From positions 1-64,000 of the forward strand of contig NZ_JAKLJA010000006.1 in the NCBI RefSeq assembly GCF_022213065.1: a DNA stretch of 64,000 bases. The letters are read 5' to 3'. The notes under the pieces are model-generated. The model saw only the letters and a list, made by a program, of their open reading frames with translations. It did no database searches and had not been told where the DNA came from. A program made the translations under genes and the position numbers. Below are positions 8,284 to 17,619 of this stretch, in pieces. This DNA comes from Paraburkholderia tagetis. Its GTDB lineage: Bacteria > Pseudomonadota > Gammaproteobacteria > Burkholderiales > Burkholderiaceae. Position 1 is the stretch's first letter. The number at the start of each line of letters is the position of its first letter.

Positions 8284-9294
8284 TTAATTACCCCGGATGT
8301 ACTTGTCGACGGCCTTGTTGTGGTCGACGAGATTGTCAGAAAAAATGCTGCTGCCGTCGCCGCGCGCCACGAAGTAGAGCGCCGTGGTCGCGGCGGGGTT
8401 GAGCGCCGCCTGTAGCGCGGCGGCGCCGGGCAGCGCGATGGGAGTCGGCGGCAGCCCGGGATGCAGATAGGTATTGTAAATAGTGTTGGTCTGCAGATCG
8501 CTCTTGTGCAGCCGTCCCGCATAGCTCGCGCCGAGCCCGTAGATCACCGACGGATCGGTTTGCAACGGCATGCCCACCCTGAGCCGGTTCGCGAACACGG
8601 CCGCCACCAGCGGCCGGTCGCCGGCCTTGCCGGTCTCCTTCTCGACTAGCGAGGCGAGCGTGAGCGCCTCATAGGGCGACTTCAGCGGCAAGCCCTGTGC
8701 GCGCGCGGCCCACGCTTCGTTCAGGTGCGTCTGCATGAGCTTGTAGGCGCGCCGGTAGACGTCCAGATCGCTCGAGCCTTTGTCGAACAGGTAGGTGTCC
8801 GGGAAAAACAGCCCTTCGCCGCTGCCCTGCGGCGCGGCCGGTGCGCCGATCGTGGCGAGCAACTGGGCATCGCTCATGCCGGCGGTGTCGTGGCGCAGCG
8901 CCGGATTCGCGTCGAGTTCGTCGCGCATGTGCTTGAAGGTCCAGCCTTCGATGATGGTCGCGACCGACTCGTTGACGTCGCCGAGCGCCATTTTCTGCAG
9001 CACCTCATAGGGCGTGACGCCGGCCTTGAATTCGTAGTTGCCGGACTTGAGCTGGCTTTGCAGGCCGAGCACGCGCGTCATTAGCACGAACAAATCGGTC
9101 TGGATCGGCACGCCCCCGCGGCGCAACTGGGCGGTGACGCTGCGCACGGAGCTGTGCGGTTTGATGGTGACATCGAGTTGCGCAACGGCGAGCGCCACAG
9201 GCGAACTCGCCCAGCGCCAGACACCGCCCACTGCGACGGCGCCAAGCACGACGAGGCCGGCGCCGGCAACAAGGCATTTCTTGAGGAGGGACAT
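8284..9294 (-). CDS. mltG: Endolytic murein transglycosylase MltG (YceG-like)
   Basis: MltG cleaves nascent glycan strands and limits peptidoglycan strand length at the inner membrane. The 336-residue protein has one N-terminal membrane helix (residues about 8-28), a LysM-like stretch, and the catalytic domain with the active-site Glu in ASLVEKETG, followed by VFANRLRVGMPLQTDPSVIYG and the closing NTYLHPGLPPTPI, all hallmark YceG segments. Length matches E. coli YceG (340). It is first in the mltG-tmk-holB row and diverges from ygfZ, which is the arrangement found in many betaproteobacteria. Confidence 0.95.
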   Translation of the reverse strand: MSLLKKCLVAGAGLVVLGAVAVGGVWRWASSPVALAVAQLDVTIKPHSSVRSVTAQLRRGGVPIQTDLFVLMTRVLGLQSQLKSGNYEFKAGVTPYEVLQKMALGDVNESVATIIEGWTFKHMRDELDANPALRHDTAGMSDAQLLATIGAPAAPQGSGEGLFFPDTYLFDKGSSDLDVYRRAYKLMQTHLNEAWAARAQGLPLKSPYEALTLASLVEKETGKAGDRPLVAAVFANRLRVGMPLQTDPSVIYGLGASYAGRLHKSDLQTNTIYNTYLHPGLPPTPIALPGAAALQAALNPAATTALYFVARGDGSSIFSDNLVDHNKAVDKYIRGN

Positions 9295-9320
9295 GCGTAA
9301 CGTGACTCAGGCGGACCTCA

Positions 9321-9326
9321 TATAAT
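9321..9326 (+). promoter_or_regulatory. Candidate -10 element in the mltG/ygfZ divergent region
   Basis: A perfect TATAAT lies 47 bases before the ygfZ start codon. No good -35 is visible for the plus strand. The overlapping TATTAT on the minus strand could equally serve mltG, whose start is about 28 bases away. Confidence 0.4.
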
Positions 9327-9372
9327 AACTGCTTGCCCTCGCCAAAGTCAGGATTGACTGTTCCCCGAATCC

Positions 9373-10425
9373 ATGAACTCCCCGCTCGCATCCACTGACA
9401 CGCAATCCCCCACCGCAACTGTGGCCCAAACGCAGGTTTTCGAAGCGCCAGCCGCCGCAGACTTCGACGCCGTTCTCAAGGGCGGCGCCTATGCGATCCT
9501 GCCGCAATTCGGCGTGATCGACGCCAATGGCGACGACGCAGCCAGCTTCCTGCACAGCCAGCTCACGAACGACATCCAGCATCTGGACGTGGCCGGCGCG
9601 CGTCTTGCCGGCTACTGCTCGGCCAAGGGGCGCCTGCTCGCCTCGTTCCTCGCGTGGAAGACGGGCGACACGATCCGCCTGCTGCTTTCGAAGGACGTGC
9701 AGGCGAGCGTGCAAAAGCGCCTGTCGATGTTCGTGCTGCGCGCCAAGGCCAAGCTCACCGACGACAGCGACAAACTGCTCGTGGTGGGCTTCGCGGGCGA
9801 CGTGCGCGGTGCGCTCGCGCGCGTGTTCGACGCACTGCCCGACGGCGTGCACGTGAAGGTGGACGATCCGGCGGGCACGCTGATTCGCGTGCCGGACGCG
9901 CTCGGGCGCTTGCGCTATCTGTGGATCGGGCCGAAGGACGCGGTGCAGGCGAAGCTCGCTTCGCTCGCAGACGTGCTCAAGCCCGTCTCGCCGGCAGTGT
10001 GGGACTGGCTCGACATCCGCGCGGGCGAGCCGCGCATCACCCAGGCCGTGAGCGAGCAATTCGTCCCGCAGATGGTGAACTACGACGTGCTCGGCGGCGT
10101 GAACTTCAAGAAGGGCTGCTATCCGGGCCAGGAAATCGTGGCACGCAGCCAGTATCGCGGCACGATCAAGCGCCGCACCGCGCTCGCGAGCGTCGCGGCC
10201 GGACTCGACGCCGTGCGCGCGGGCGCCGAGCTCTTCCACTCCGACGACTCAAGCCAGCCGTGCGGCATGATCGTCAACGCGGCAGCGGCGGCCGAAGGCG
10301 GCGTCGACCTGCTCGCGGAGATCAAGCTCGCGGCACTCGAATCGGGCAGCGTGCATCTGGGCGCCACCGACGGCCCCGCCCTGCGCATCCTGCCGCTACC
10401 GTACGCGCTGCCCTCCGAGGTCTGA
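9373..10425 (+). CDS. ygfZ: Folate-binding protein YgfZ (Fe-S cluster repair/assembly)
   Basis: YgfZ is a tetrahydrofolate-binding protein related to the glycine-cleavage T protein that helps maintain Fe-S enzymes such as MiaB. The diagnostic motif KKGCYPGQE (with conserved Cys) is present near residue 250, followed by IVARSQYRGTIKRR. The N-terminal half carries the typical DAASFLHSQLTNDIQ. At 350 residues it is slightly longer than E. coli YgfZ (326) because of an N-terminal extension rich in Ser, Thr and Ala. It diverges from mltG. Confidence 0.93.
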   Translation: MNSPLASTDTQSPTATVAQTQVFEAPAAADFDAVLKGGAYAILPQFGVIDANGDDAASFLHSQLTNDIQHLDVAGARLAGYCSAKGRLLASFLAWKTGDTIRLLLSKDVQASVQKRLSMFVLRAKAKLTDDSDKLLVVGFAGDVRGALARVFDALPDGVHVKVDDPAGTLIRVPDALGRLRYLWIGPKDAVQAKLASLADVLKPVSPAVWDWLDIRAGEPRITQAVSEQFVPQMVNYDVLGGVNFKKGCYPGQEIVARSQYRGTIKRRTALASVAAGLDAVRAGAELFHSDDSSQPCGMIVNAAAAAEGGVDLLAEIKLAALESGSVHLGATDGPALRILPLPYALPSEV

Positions 10426-10566
10426 CGCCTTGGCGCCGGGTCCGGGGGTGACGCAGTTCGCGCCACACCTTGCGCTTGCCGCTTCGTCCTTAGCGCGCCC
10501 CATCGCGCCGAAGGCGTTGCGGGCTTCGCGCGTGGCATCTGCTGCTCGCGGTGGAGGCCGTGCGCA

Positions 10567-11406
10567 ATGTGCCTGATCGTCTTCGACTGGCGCCCGCATG
10601 CGACCGATGGCGCGCTCTTCACGCTCGCCGCGAACCGCGACGAATTCCTGCGCCGCGCCACCGAGCCCATGCAGTGGTGGAGCGACGCGCCGGACGTGCT
10701 CGCTGGGCGCGACCTCGTGGGCGGCGGGACATGGCTCGGCATGACGCGCGGCGGCCGTTTCGCGGCGCTCACCAACTACCGCGCGCCGCACGAGACGCGC
10801 CCCGACGCGCCCACGCGCGGCACACTCGTTTCGCGCTGGCTGACCATCGGTTCCGAAGGCACAGGGCGTGTGCCCGATACGCCGTTGGACTATCTCGCGG
10901 AAGTCGCGCACGACGGCGAAATGTACAACGGCTTCAACCTGGTCATCGGCGACTGGAAGCGGCGCGAGCTCGCCTGGTACTGCAACCGCGGCGATCGCAC
11001 GCCCGCCCTGCTGCCCGAGGGCACGCACGGCATCTCCAACGCCGTGCTCGACACGCCGTGGCCGAAGCTCGTGCGCAAGCGTGCGGGGCTCGCCGAACTC
11101 GCGGCTGGCGGCCCCGACGTGCCGCTCGAGCAGTTGATCGAGTTGATGCGCGACCCGCGCGTCGCCCTCGACAGCGAATTGCCCGCGACCGGCATCCCGC
11201 TGGAGCGCGAGCGCGCGCTTTCGGCGGCCTTCATCGAAACGCCCGAGTACGGCACGCGCGGCACGACGGCGCTGCGCGTGCGCGTGAACGGCGGCCAATT
11301 GAGCGTGGAAGCGCACGAGCGCAGCGACGACGATGGCTCGCACCGCATCGCGCGGCCGGGCGCATTCGAGCGCCACGAGCGCTTCGCGGTCGGCGCGGCG
11401 CGCTGA
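10567..11406 (+). CDS. NRDE family protein (TANGO2-like)
   Basis: The 279-residue protein opens MCLIVFDW with the invariant Cys2, has the name-giving NRDE (AANRDEFLRRATEP) and the GRDLVGGGTWLG and FAALTNYR motifs that define the family. TANGO2 relatives are linked to heme or lipid handling in eukaryotes, and the Cys2 position recalls an N-terminal-nucleophile hydrolase fold; the bacterial role is not established. It follows ygfZ after 141 bp on the same strand and is convergent with the esterase gene. Confidence 0.9.
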   Translation: MCLIVFDWRPHATDGALFTLAANRDEFLRRATEPMQWWSDAPDVLAGRDLVGGGTWLGMTRGGRFAALTNYRAPHETRPDAPTRGTLVSRWLTIGSEGTGRVPDTPLDYLAEVAHDGEMYNGFNLVIGDWKRRELAWYCNRGDRTPALLPEGTHGISNAVLDTPWPKLVRKRAGLAELAAGGPDVPLEQLIELMRDPRVALDSELPATGIPLERERALSAAFIETPEYGTRGTTALRVRVNGGQLSVEAHERSDDDGSHRIARPGAFERHERFAVGAAR

Positions 11407-11451
11407 AATCGGTCTTAACGTCGGCCGGCTTGCCGGCCGCCCCCACTTCGT

Positions 11452-12414
11452 TCAATCTCCGGTGCCGAAAGCCACGCGCAGCGCCTGCGCGGCCTGCGCC
11501 TGCGCGCGCCGCGCATCCTCCACGAAGCCGCCCATCTTGAAGAACTCGTGGATCATGCCGTCGAAGCGCACGAGCGTGACCGCGTTGCCAGCCGCGCGCA
11601 GCTTTTGCGCATAGGCTTCACCCTCGTCGACGAGCGGATCGAACTCCGCCACCGCGATCCACGTCGGCGCCACACCGCGAAAATCGGGCGCACCGCGCGT
11701 ACCGTCGAGCGGCGCGAAACGCCAGTCGTCGCGATCGGACACATCGCGCACGTAGTGATTGAAGAACCATTGCACGGTGGGCGCCGTGAGCAGATAGCCG
11801 TCGGCCAGGCGCTGGTGCGACGCCGTTTGCTGATGCGCGCCCGTGCCCGGATAGATCAGCAGTTGCAGCACCGCCGGCATGCCCGCATCGCGTGCGAGCA
11901 CCGCGCACACCGTTGCGAGCGTGCCGCCCGCGCTGTCGCCGCCCAAGGCGAGCCGCTTTTCGTCGATGGCGTATTCGGCCGCGTGCGCGTGCAGCCAGGC
12001 ATAGGCATCGAACGCGTCGTTCACGGCAGTCGGGAATTTATGCTCGGGCGCGAGCCGGTAATCGACCGAGAGTACCGCGCAGCGCGCGTCGCGCGCGAAC
12101 ATGCGGCACAAGGCGTCGTGCGTGTCGACGCTGCCCACGGTAAAGCCGCCGCCGTGGAAATAGACGAGCGCAGGCAGCGGTTCGGACCACTGCGGCTCAA
12201 CCGGCAGATAGAGCCGCGCGCGGATCGTCGTGCCGTCGCGCGTGGGCACTTGCAGGTCTTCGACCGAGTGCATCGGCGCGGACGCGATCTCCAGCACCGA
12301 CGCGCTCTTTTCGTAAGACGCACGCGCTTCTTGCGGCGTCATTTGGTGGTATGGCGTGCGGCCCGCGCGGGCCACCATGTCGAGTACTAAAGCGATCTTC
12401 GCGTTGAGCGGCAT
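11452..12414 (-). CDS. Alpha/beta hydrolase, hormone-sensitive-lipase family esterase
   Basis: This 320-residue protein has the HSL-family oxyanion motif HGGG (YFHGGGFTVGSVDTH, near residue 90), the nucleophile elbow GDSAGG, the acid in AEFDPLVDEG and the histidine in GMIHEFF. Such enzymes hydrolyse short-chain acyl esters. It is the last gene of the minus-strand lipid-degradation cluster and probably supplies carboxylates or alcohols to it. Between it and the convergent NRDE gene is a GC-rich hairpin (CGGCCGGC-TT-GCCGGCCG, about 11422-11439) without a T-run. Confidence 0.92.
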   Translation of the reverse strand: MPLNAKIALVLDMVARAGRTPYHQMTPQEARASYEKSASVLEIASAPMHSVEDLQVPTRDGTTIRARLYLPVEPQWSEPLPALVYFHGGGFTVGSVDTHDALCRMFARDARCAVLSVDYRLAPEHKFPTAVNDAFDAYAWLHAHAAEYAIDEKRLALGGDSAGGTLATVCAVLARDAGMPAVLQLLIYPGTGAHQQTASHQRLADGYLLTAPTVQWFFNHYVRDVSDRDDWRFAPLDGTRGAPDFRGVAPTWIAVAEFDPLVDEGEAYAQKLRAAGNAVTLVRFDGMIHEFFKMGGFVEDARRAQAQAAQALRVAFGTGD

Positions 12415-12489
12415 GAGTGTTTCGAATGAGGTTCCGCTCGAACGCCGGCTGACATGCGCCTGATTGCGCTGACATGCGCTGGCGTGCGA

Positions 12490-13371
12490 TCAGGCCGGCG
12501 CCTTTTTCACTTCGGGCTTGAGCGAGAGCGGATCGGTGGGATTGCGCAGCGCCTCGATGTCCTCGTGACGCAGCTTCACCGAAGGGAGTATGCCCGGATG
12601 CGTGAGGATGTAGAAGCGCCCTTCGCGCACGGCCTCGAAAGTGGCCTTCGCCACGTCGTCGGCCGTGAGACGCCCCGAGCGCACCGCGCGCTGCAGTTGC
12701 AGATCGGCGGCCTGCTGCGAGCGCGTGAGCGGCACTTCGTTGCGCAAGTCGTCGGGACGGCTGCGCTCGGCGTTGGCGATGCCCGTCGGCACGAATGCGG
12801 GGCACAGGAGCGAGCAGCTCACCTGCGCGCCCACGTTCCGGAGGTCGTGATAAAGCGTCTCGGTGAGCGCCACCACCGCGTGCTTCGACGCGTTATAGAC
12901 GCCCATCGCGGGCGGCGCGAGCAGCCCCGCCACCGAAGCCGTGTTGACGATATGCGCGCGCTCGCCGTGCTTGAGCATGATGGGCGTGAAGCTGCGCACG
13001 CCATTCGCGACGCCCATGACGTTCACGCCGAACACCCATTCCCAGTCTCTGGCGCTGCTTTCCCACACGAAGCCACCGCTGCCCACGCCGGCGTTGTTAA
13101 AGAGCAGATGCACCTTGCCATAGGCGTCGAGCGCAGCCTGCGCGAGCGCATCCACTTGCGCCGGGTCGCGCACATCGGTGCGCACGCCGATGGCCTGCAC
13201 GCCCTGAGCGCGCAATGCCTGGACGGTCTCGTCGAGCGCGAGCGCGTCCACATCGGCGAGCACGAGCTTCATGCCGAGCGACGCGGCCTGTTGCGCAAAC
13301 GCGCGGCCAAAGCCGCTCGCCGCACCGGTAATGACGGCCACTCGGCCTTCGAACTGAAACGGGTCGGACAT
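12490..13371 (-). CDS. Short-chain dehydrogenase/reductase
   Basis: The 293-residue protein is a classical SDR: TGAASGFGRAF is the nucleotide-binding TGxxxGxG motif, LFNNAGVG the NNAG motif, and Ser in NTASVAGL with YNASKH supplies the Ser-Tyr-Lys catalytic triad. The Asp at the end of the second beta strand (LADVD) suggests NAD(H). The substrate is unknown; its position between an esterase and a medium-chain reductase within a beta-oxidation cluster suggests a hydroxyacyl or alcohol substrate. Confidence 0.92.
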   Translation of the reverse strand: MSDPFQFEGRVAVITGAASGFGRAFAQQAASLGMKLVLADVDALALDETVQALRAQGVQAIGVRTDVRDPAQVDALAQAALDAYGKVHLLFNNAGVGSGGFVWESSARDWEWVFGVNVMGVANGVRSFTPIMLKHGERAHIVNTASVAGLLAPPAMGVYNASKHAVVALTETLYHDLRNVGAQVSCSLLCPAFVPTGIANAERSRPDDLRNEVPLTRSQQAADLQLQRAVRSGRLTADDVAKATFEAVREGRFYILTHPGILPSVKLRHEDIEALRNPTDPLSLKPEVKKAPA

Positions 13372-13460
13372 GGTGCTCTCTTGGCTATTCGTTAGTACTA
13401 CACAGGCATCGTAAAGGAGCCGACGAAGGCGCGACGCTCAGCGCCGCGCCATTGTATTCG

Positions 13461-14474
13461 TCAGACGAGCTTGACGAGCTGCTTGCCGAAATTCTGCCCC
13501 TTGAGCATGCCGAGAAACGCCGCAGGTGCGTTTTCGAGGCCTTCGGCGATGCTCTCGCGGTAGACCAGCTGTTTCTTCGCGACGAGTGCGCCGAGCTCGG
13601 AAAGCGCTTTCGGCCAGACATCGAGGTGCTCGGTCACAATGAAGCCTTGCACGAGAAGACGTTGCGTGAGCAACAATTGCGGGTGCTTGAGCGGGATCGG
13701 CTCGCCGTCGTAGCCCGCGATCATGCCGCACACCGCGATGCGCCCACCTGCGTTCATGCGCGCAAGCGTGGCATTGAGCACATCGCCGCCCACGTTCTCG
13801 AAGTAGCCGTCCACGCCCTGCGGGGTCGCCGTCTTGAGGTCCTGATAGAGATTGCCCGCCTTGTAGTCGACGCACGCGTCGAAGCCCAGCGTTTCCACGA
13901 CATAACGGCATTTTTCCGCGCCGCCCGCGATGCCCACGGCGCGGCAGCCCGCGCGCTTCGCAAGCTGGCCCACGACGCTGCCCACCGCGCCGCTGGCCGC
14001 GCTCACCACCACGGTTTGACCCGCATGCGGCGCAATGATGCGGTTCAGGCCGTACCACGCGGTGACGCCCGGCATGCCCACCGGCCCGAGATACGCGGCC
14101 AGCGGCACGTGCGCCGTATCGACGACGTGCAAGTCGCTGCCGTCCGAGGTGCCGTACTCCTGCCAGCCGGCCATGCCGACCACCTTGTCGCCGACCTTGA
14201 ACTTCGGGTTGAGCGACTCGACCACTTCGCCGGTCGTGCCGCCGATCATCACCGCATCGAGCGGCTGCGGCGCCGCGTACGACTTGCTGTCGTTCATGCG
14301 TCCGCGCATGTACGGATCGAGCGAAAGCCAGTGATTGCGCACGCGCACCTGACCCTGTGCGAGCGGCGCGAGCGGCGTTTCGACGAGACGAAAGTTATCG
14401 ACGCTCGCAGCGCCTTCGGGACGCGAGGCGAGCAGGATCTGGCGATTGGTCTGGGCCAACGGGGTCTGGGTCAT
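13461..14474 (-). CDS. NADP-dependent medium-chain oxidoreductase (CurA / prostaglandin reductase type)
   Basis: The 337-residue enzyme belongs to the zinc-free double-bond-reductase branch of the MDR family. It has WLSLDPYMRGRM near the N-terminus, GGTTGEVV, and the Rossmann motif SAASGAVGSVVGQLAK; no catalytic zinc cysteines or structural zinc lobe are seen. Relatives reduce the carbon-carbon double bond of enones using NADPH (curcumin reductase, leukotriene B4 12-hydroxydehydrogenase). In this cluster it may reduce unsaturated intermediates. Confidence 0.9.
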   Translation of the reverse strand: MTQTPLAQTNRQILLASRPEGAASVDNFRLVETPLAPLAQGQVRVRNHWLSLDPYMRGRMNDSKSYAAPQPLDAVMIGGTTGEVVESLNPKFKVGDKVVGMAGWQEYGTSDGSDLHVVDTAHVPLAAYLGPVGMPGVTAWYGLNRIIAPHAGQTVVVSAASGAVGSVVGQLAKRAGCRAVGIAGGAEKCRYVVETLGFDACVDYKAGNLYQDLKTATPQGVDGYFENVGGDVLNATLARMNAGGRIAVCGMIAGYDGEPIPLKHPQLLLTQRLLVQGFIVTEHLDVWPKALSELGALVAKKQLVYRESIAEGLENAPAAFLGMLKGQNFGKQLVKLV

Positions 14475-14543
14475 GGCGTTCGATGTGGCGTCGTGATGCG
14501 CGGCTCGCGCCGCGCGGGTTTGGAACGGAACGGGGCGCGGCGA

Positions 14544-15041
14544 TCAGCCGTCGCTCGGGCCGGGTTTGGCGTTGGGGTCGCTGCGCAAGCGCTGACGCGT
14601 CACGTCGCGCCCCACGGCGAGTCGGCGCATGTACTTGAAGGTGCCGAGCGCCTTCGCCACGAAATGCCCTTCGCTGTCGCGAATCTCGCCTTCGCAATAG
14701 GCCATCGTGGTCGAGCGGTGCAGCACGCGGCCATAAGCGCGCAGTTCGCCGCGACCGGGCTGCATGAAATTCACTTTCATTTCGACGGTGACGACGCCCA
14801 CGCCATCGGCGGCGACACTGCGCGCGGCCATTGCAAGCGCGATGTCGGCGAGCGTCATGGTCACGCCGCCGTGCGCGACGTCCCACGTATTCATATGGCG
14901 CTCGGCGAGCGGCAGGCACACTTCGCTCGCGCCGTCGCGCGCGCTCACGAGTTGCGCGCCGAGATGATCGACGAACGGGCTCTCGATCATGGGTTGCTGG
15001 CTGGACGCGTTACCTTGCGTCGTATCTACGGTACCGGTCAT
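14544..15041 (-). CDS. PaaI-type hotdog thioesterase
   Basis: The 165-residue protein has the single hotdog fold of PaaI thioesterases. WDVAHGGVTMTLADIA contains the HGG motif with the following catalytic Asp, and EMKVNFMQPGRG is the next strand. It likely hydrolyses an acyl-CoA, preventing CoA trapping in the pathway. The ATG at 15041 begins the family N-terminus; a longer open frame reads antisense-like sequence into the neighbouring Dabb gene and is rejected. The gap to the Dabb gene is 17 bp, so the two are one transcript. Confidence 0.9.
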   Translation of the reverse strand: MTGTVDTTQGNASSQQPMIESPFVDHLGAQLVSARDGASEVCLPLAERHMNTWDVAHGGVTMTLADIALAMAARSVAADGVGVVTVEMKVNFMQPGRGELRAYGRVLHRSTTMAYCEGEIRDSEGHFVAKALGTFKYMRRLAVGRDVTRQRLRSDPNAKPGPSDG

Positions 15042-15058
15042 GGTTGCGCTCAAATTCT

Positions 15059-15361
15059 TCAGACGACGTAATCGACGCACTGGCGCGTCTCGACCACGCG
15101 CTTGGCGAAGTCTTTCACGATCTGGTGGTCGGGGTGATCCTGATAGGCGTCGAGCGCGGCCTGATCGGCGAAATCGGAGAGCAGCACGATATCGAACGTC
15201 GACGCGAGGCCCGGCTCGGCAAGGCCGGCTTCGAGATGCAGCGTGCCCGGCACGAGATTGCGGCAGCCTTCGAGCATCGTTTTGAACTTCGCGAGATTTT
15301 CGGCGCGCGTCGCGCCGTCCGCCGACTCCTTGAATTTCCACATCACGATATGACGAATCAC
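15059..15361 (-). CDS. Dabb-family stress-responsive A/B barrel protein
   Basis: The 100-residue protein is a ferredoxin-like alpha/beta barrel of the Dabb type: it opens IRHIVMWKFKE, has the FDIVLLSDFAD strand and YQDHPDHQIVKDF, where the HPxH segment is the family signature. Members form dimers; some are cyclases of polyketide-like acids, most have no known role. It sits between the thiolase and the PaaI thioesterase. Confidence 0.9.
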   Translation of the reverse strand: MIRHIVMWKFKESADGATRAENLAKFKTMLEGCRNLVPGTLHLEAGLAEPGLASTFDIVLLSDFADQAALDAYQDHPDHQIVKDFAKRVVETRQCVDYVV

Positions 15362-15613
15362 GTGTTCACCTTTTCAGTCAGTCTTGAACGGAAGCCGCGC
15401 CGCATGGGCGCGAATCAGCCGTCATGATACCCGCCTGGTCATTTGCGCGAGGGGCGCGCAAGGGTGCAATTAAAACCGTGCGAGGTTTGGCAGAAGGCTC
15501 GTGAGTGGGATACGTGCCGTGCGCAAATGCATGCGGCGCGCGAAAAAAACGCGATGAAACGCGAAGAAACCCGAGCGGCTGGTGCGACACGCGCCGCACC
15601 AGCGCTGCAACGA

Positions 15614-16792
15614 TCAGGCGATTTCGAACAGCCCCGCTGCGCCCTGCCCGCCGCCGATGCACATCGTCACCACGACAAACTTCGCGCCGCGGCGCTTGCC
15701 TTCGATGAGCGCATGGCCCGTGAGGCGCGCGCCCGAGACGCCGTACGGATGGCCAACCGCGATCGCACCGCCGTTCACGTTCAGGCGGTCGGCGGGAATG
15801 CCGAGCTTGTCGCGGCAGTAGAGCACCTGCACCGCGAACGCCTCGTTGAGCTCCCACAGGCCGATGTCCTCGACCTTGAGGCCGGCCTGCTTGAGCAGCT
15901 TGGGCACTGCGAACACGGGGCCGATGCCCATCTCGTCCGGCTCGCAGCCGGCCACCGCGAAGCCGCGGAAAATGCCGAGCGGCTGCAGCCCTTCACGCTC
16001 GGCGACCTTCGCGTTCATCACCACGCAGGCGCTCGCGCCATCCGAAAACTGGCTCGCGTTGCCCGCCGTGATCACGCCGCCCGGCATCGCCGTGCGGATC
16101 TTCGAGACACCTTCGAGTGTGGTGTCGGCGCGAATGCCCTCGTCGGCGGCAATCGTCACTTCCTTCGTGACGAGTTGGCCCGAGGCCTTGTCGGCGACAC
16201 CGGCGAGCACCGTAATCGGTACGATTTCGTCGTTGAAGAGGCCGGCGGCTTGGGCCGCCGCCGCGCGCAGTTGCGACTGCACGCCATACTCGTCCTGGCG
16301 CTCCTTCGAGATCTCGTAGCGCTTCGCGACGTTCTCGGCCGTTTGCAGCATGCTCCAGTAGATTTCGGGCTTGTGCTGGTTGAGCCAGCCCTCGAACGCC
16401 ATGTGGCGGTTCATCTCGTTCTGCACGCACGAGATGGACTCCACGCCACCGGCAACGAACACCTCGCCTTCGCCCGCGATCACGCGTTGCGCGGCGAGCG
16501 CAATCGTCTGGAGTCCGGAAGAACAGAAACGGTTCACGGTCATGCCCGGAACCGAAACCGGCAGGCCCGCGCGCAGTGCGATCTGGCGCGCGATGTTGCC
16601 GCCCGTCGCGCCTTCGGGGTTCGCGCAGCCCATGATCACGTCTTCGACGCGCGCGGGGTCGATCTTCGCGCGCTCGACGGCGGCCTGAGTGACGTGGCCA
16701 CCAAGCGTGGCCCCATGGGTCATGTTGAACCCGCCCTTCCACGATTTGGCAAGGCCCGTGCGGGCGGTCGAAACGATTACGGCATCAGTCAT
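15614..16792 (-). CDS. Acetyl-CoA C-acyltransferase (thiolase, FadA type)
   Basis: Thiolases cleave 3-ketoacyl-CoA with CoA to release acetyl-CoA. This 392-residue enzyme has the nucleophilic Cys in RFCSSGLQ (about residue 88), GGVESIS, the His in [11 protein letters not shown] and the second catalytic Cys in MCIGGGQG near the C-terminus. It opens [17 protein letters not shown]. It is the natural partner of the hydratase/dehydrogenase fusion encoded upstream at 17620-19713, from which it is separated only by pncA. It may work as FadA in the FadB-FadA complex, although the gene is separated. Confidence 0.94.
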   Translation of the reverse strand: MTDAVIVSTARTGLAKSWKGGFNMTHGATLGGHVTQAAVERAKIDPARVEDVIMGCANPEGATGGNIARQIALRAGLPVSVPGMTVNRFCSSGLQTIALAAQRVIAGEGEVFVAGGVESISCVQNEMNRHMAFEGWLNQHKPEIYWSMLQTAENVAKRYEISKERQDEYGVQSQLRAAAAQAAGLFNDEIVPITVLAGVADKASGQLVTKEVTIAADEGIRADTTLEGVSKIRTAMPGGVITAGNASQFSDGASACVVMNAKVAEREGLQPLGIFRGFAVAGCEPDEMGIGPVFAVPKLLKQAGLKVEDIGLWELNEAFAVQVLYCRDKLGIPADRLNVNGGAIAVGHPYGVSGARLTGHALIEGKRRGAKFVVVTMCIGGGQGAAGLFEIA

Positions 16793-16890
16793 ATATGTCT
16801 CCAGTCGATCGGCGCGACTCCGTCCGATCCCTTGTGAATGGATTGATCCTGCGAATCAGATTGGCTTTGGGGATTGGCTTCGAACGCTCA

Positions 16891-17526
16891 TCAAACGGCG
16901 CCGCTCAGCACCTCGGCCGTTTGCGCGCGCTTCACGCCTGCCGCGCTCAATTGCTGCCACGCCGTGGCGAGCGAGCCGTTCAGGTCGATGGCGCGCGAGG
17001 CGTCTTCGATCAGTACGGTCTCGAAGCCGGCGGCGCGCGCATCGAGCGCGGACCACGCGACGCAATAATCGGTCGCGAGGCCACAGCAATAGACGCGCTT
17101 CACGCCCGTATCGCGCAGATAGCCCGCGAGTCCGGTAGGCGTCGTGCGATCGGCTTCGAGAAACGCCGAATAGCTGTCGACCTTTGCGTGATGTCCCTTG
17201 CGGATGACCGCGCGCGCATGCGGCACGTTCAGATCGCGATGCAGCGCGGCGCCTTCGGTGCCTTGCACGCAATGCGTCGGCCACAGCACTTGCTCACCAT
17301 AGGGCAGCGTGATCGCCTCGAAGGGCTTGCGCCCCGCGTGATTAGCCGCAAACGACACGTGCTCCGCCGGGTGCCAGTCCTGCGTGAACACCACGTTACG
17401 AAAGTCCTGCGCGAGCCGGTTCGCGACCGGCACGACTTCGTCGCCGTGCGCGACGGCGAGCGCCCCGCCCGGCATGAAGTCGTATTGCAGGTCGATCAGC
17501 AGGAGCACGTCTTCAGCGCTTCTCAT
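16891..17526 (-). CDS. pncA: Nicotinamidase (pyrazinamidase)
   Basis: PncA deaminates nicotinamide to nicotinate for NAD salvage. The 211-residue protein has the catalytic Asp in LLLIDLQYDFMPGGAL, the metal-site histidines in TQDWHPAEH, Lys in IRKGHHAKVDSYSAF and the nucleophilic Cys in LATDYCVAWSALDA. The ATG at 17526 gives the family N-terminus; the upstream extension reads through an 11-bp tandem repeat and is rejected. Its place between a beta-oxidation fusion and its thiolase is unusual and may tie NAD supply to fatty-acid oxidation. Confidence 0.94.
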   Translation of the reverse strand: MRSAEDVLLLIDLQYDFMPGGALAVAHGDEVVPVANRLAQDFRNVVFTQDWHPAEHVSFAANHAGRKPFEAITLPYGEQVLWPTHCVQGTEGAALHRDLNVPHARAVIRKGHHAKVDSYSAFLEADRTTPTGLAGYLRDTGVKRVYCCGLATDYCVAWSALDARAAGFETVLIEDASRAIDLNGSLATAWQQLSAAGVKRAQTAEVLSGAV

Positions 17527-17550
17527 GAGATTCGTCCGGTTTGGCTGCTC

Positions 17551-17605
17551 ATTGCGAGTCGATTGCGATTCGATTGCGAGTCGATTGTGCGTCGATGGCA
17601 AGTCG
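17551..17605. repeat. 11-bp tandem repeat upstream of pncA
   Basis: About five head-to-tail 11-bp units of the form ATTGCGAGTCG lie 25 bases before the pncA start, the first three nearly identical and the last two degraded. The unit equals about one helical turn. The array occupies most of the gap between pncA and the upstream fusion gene. Confidence 0.75.
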
Positions 17606-17619
17606 GCTCAATCGAGCAC

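Noticed and set aside
14544..15341. 265-codon version of the PaaI thioesterase
   Set aside because: The first 100 residues read through the neighbouring Dabb gene in another frame; the hotdog protein starts at 15041.
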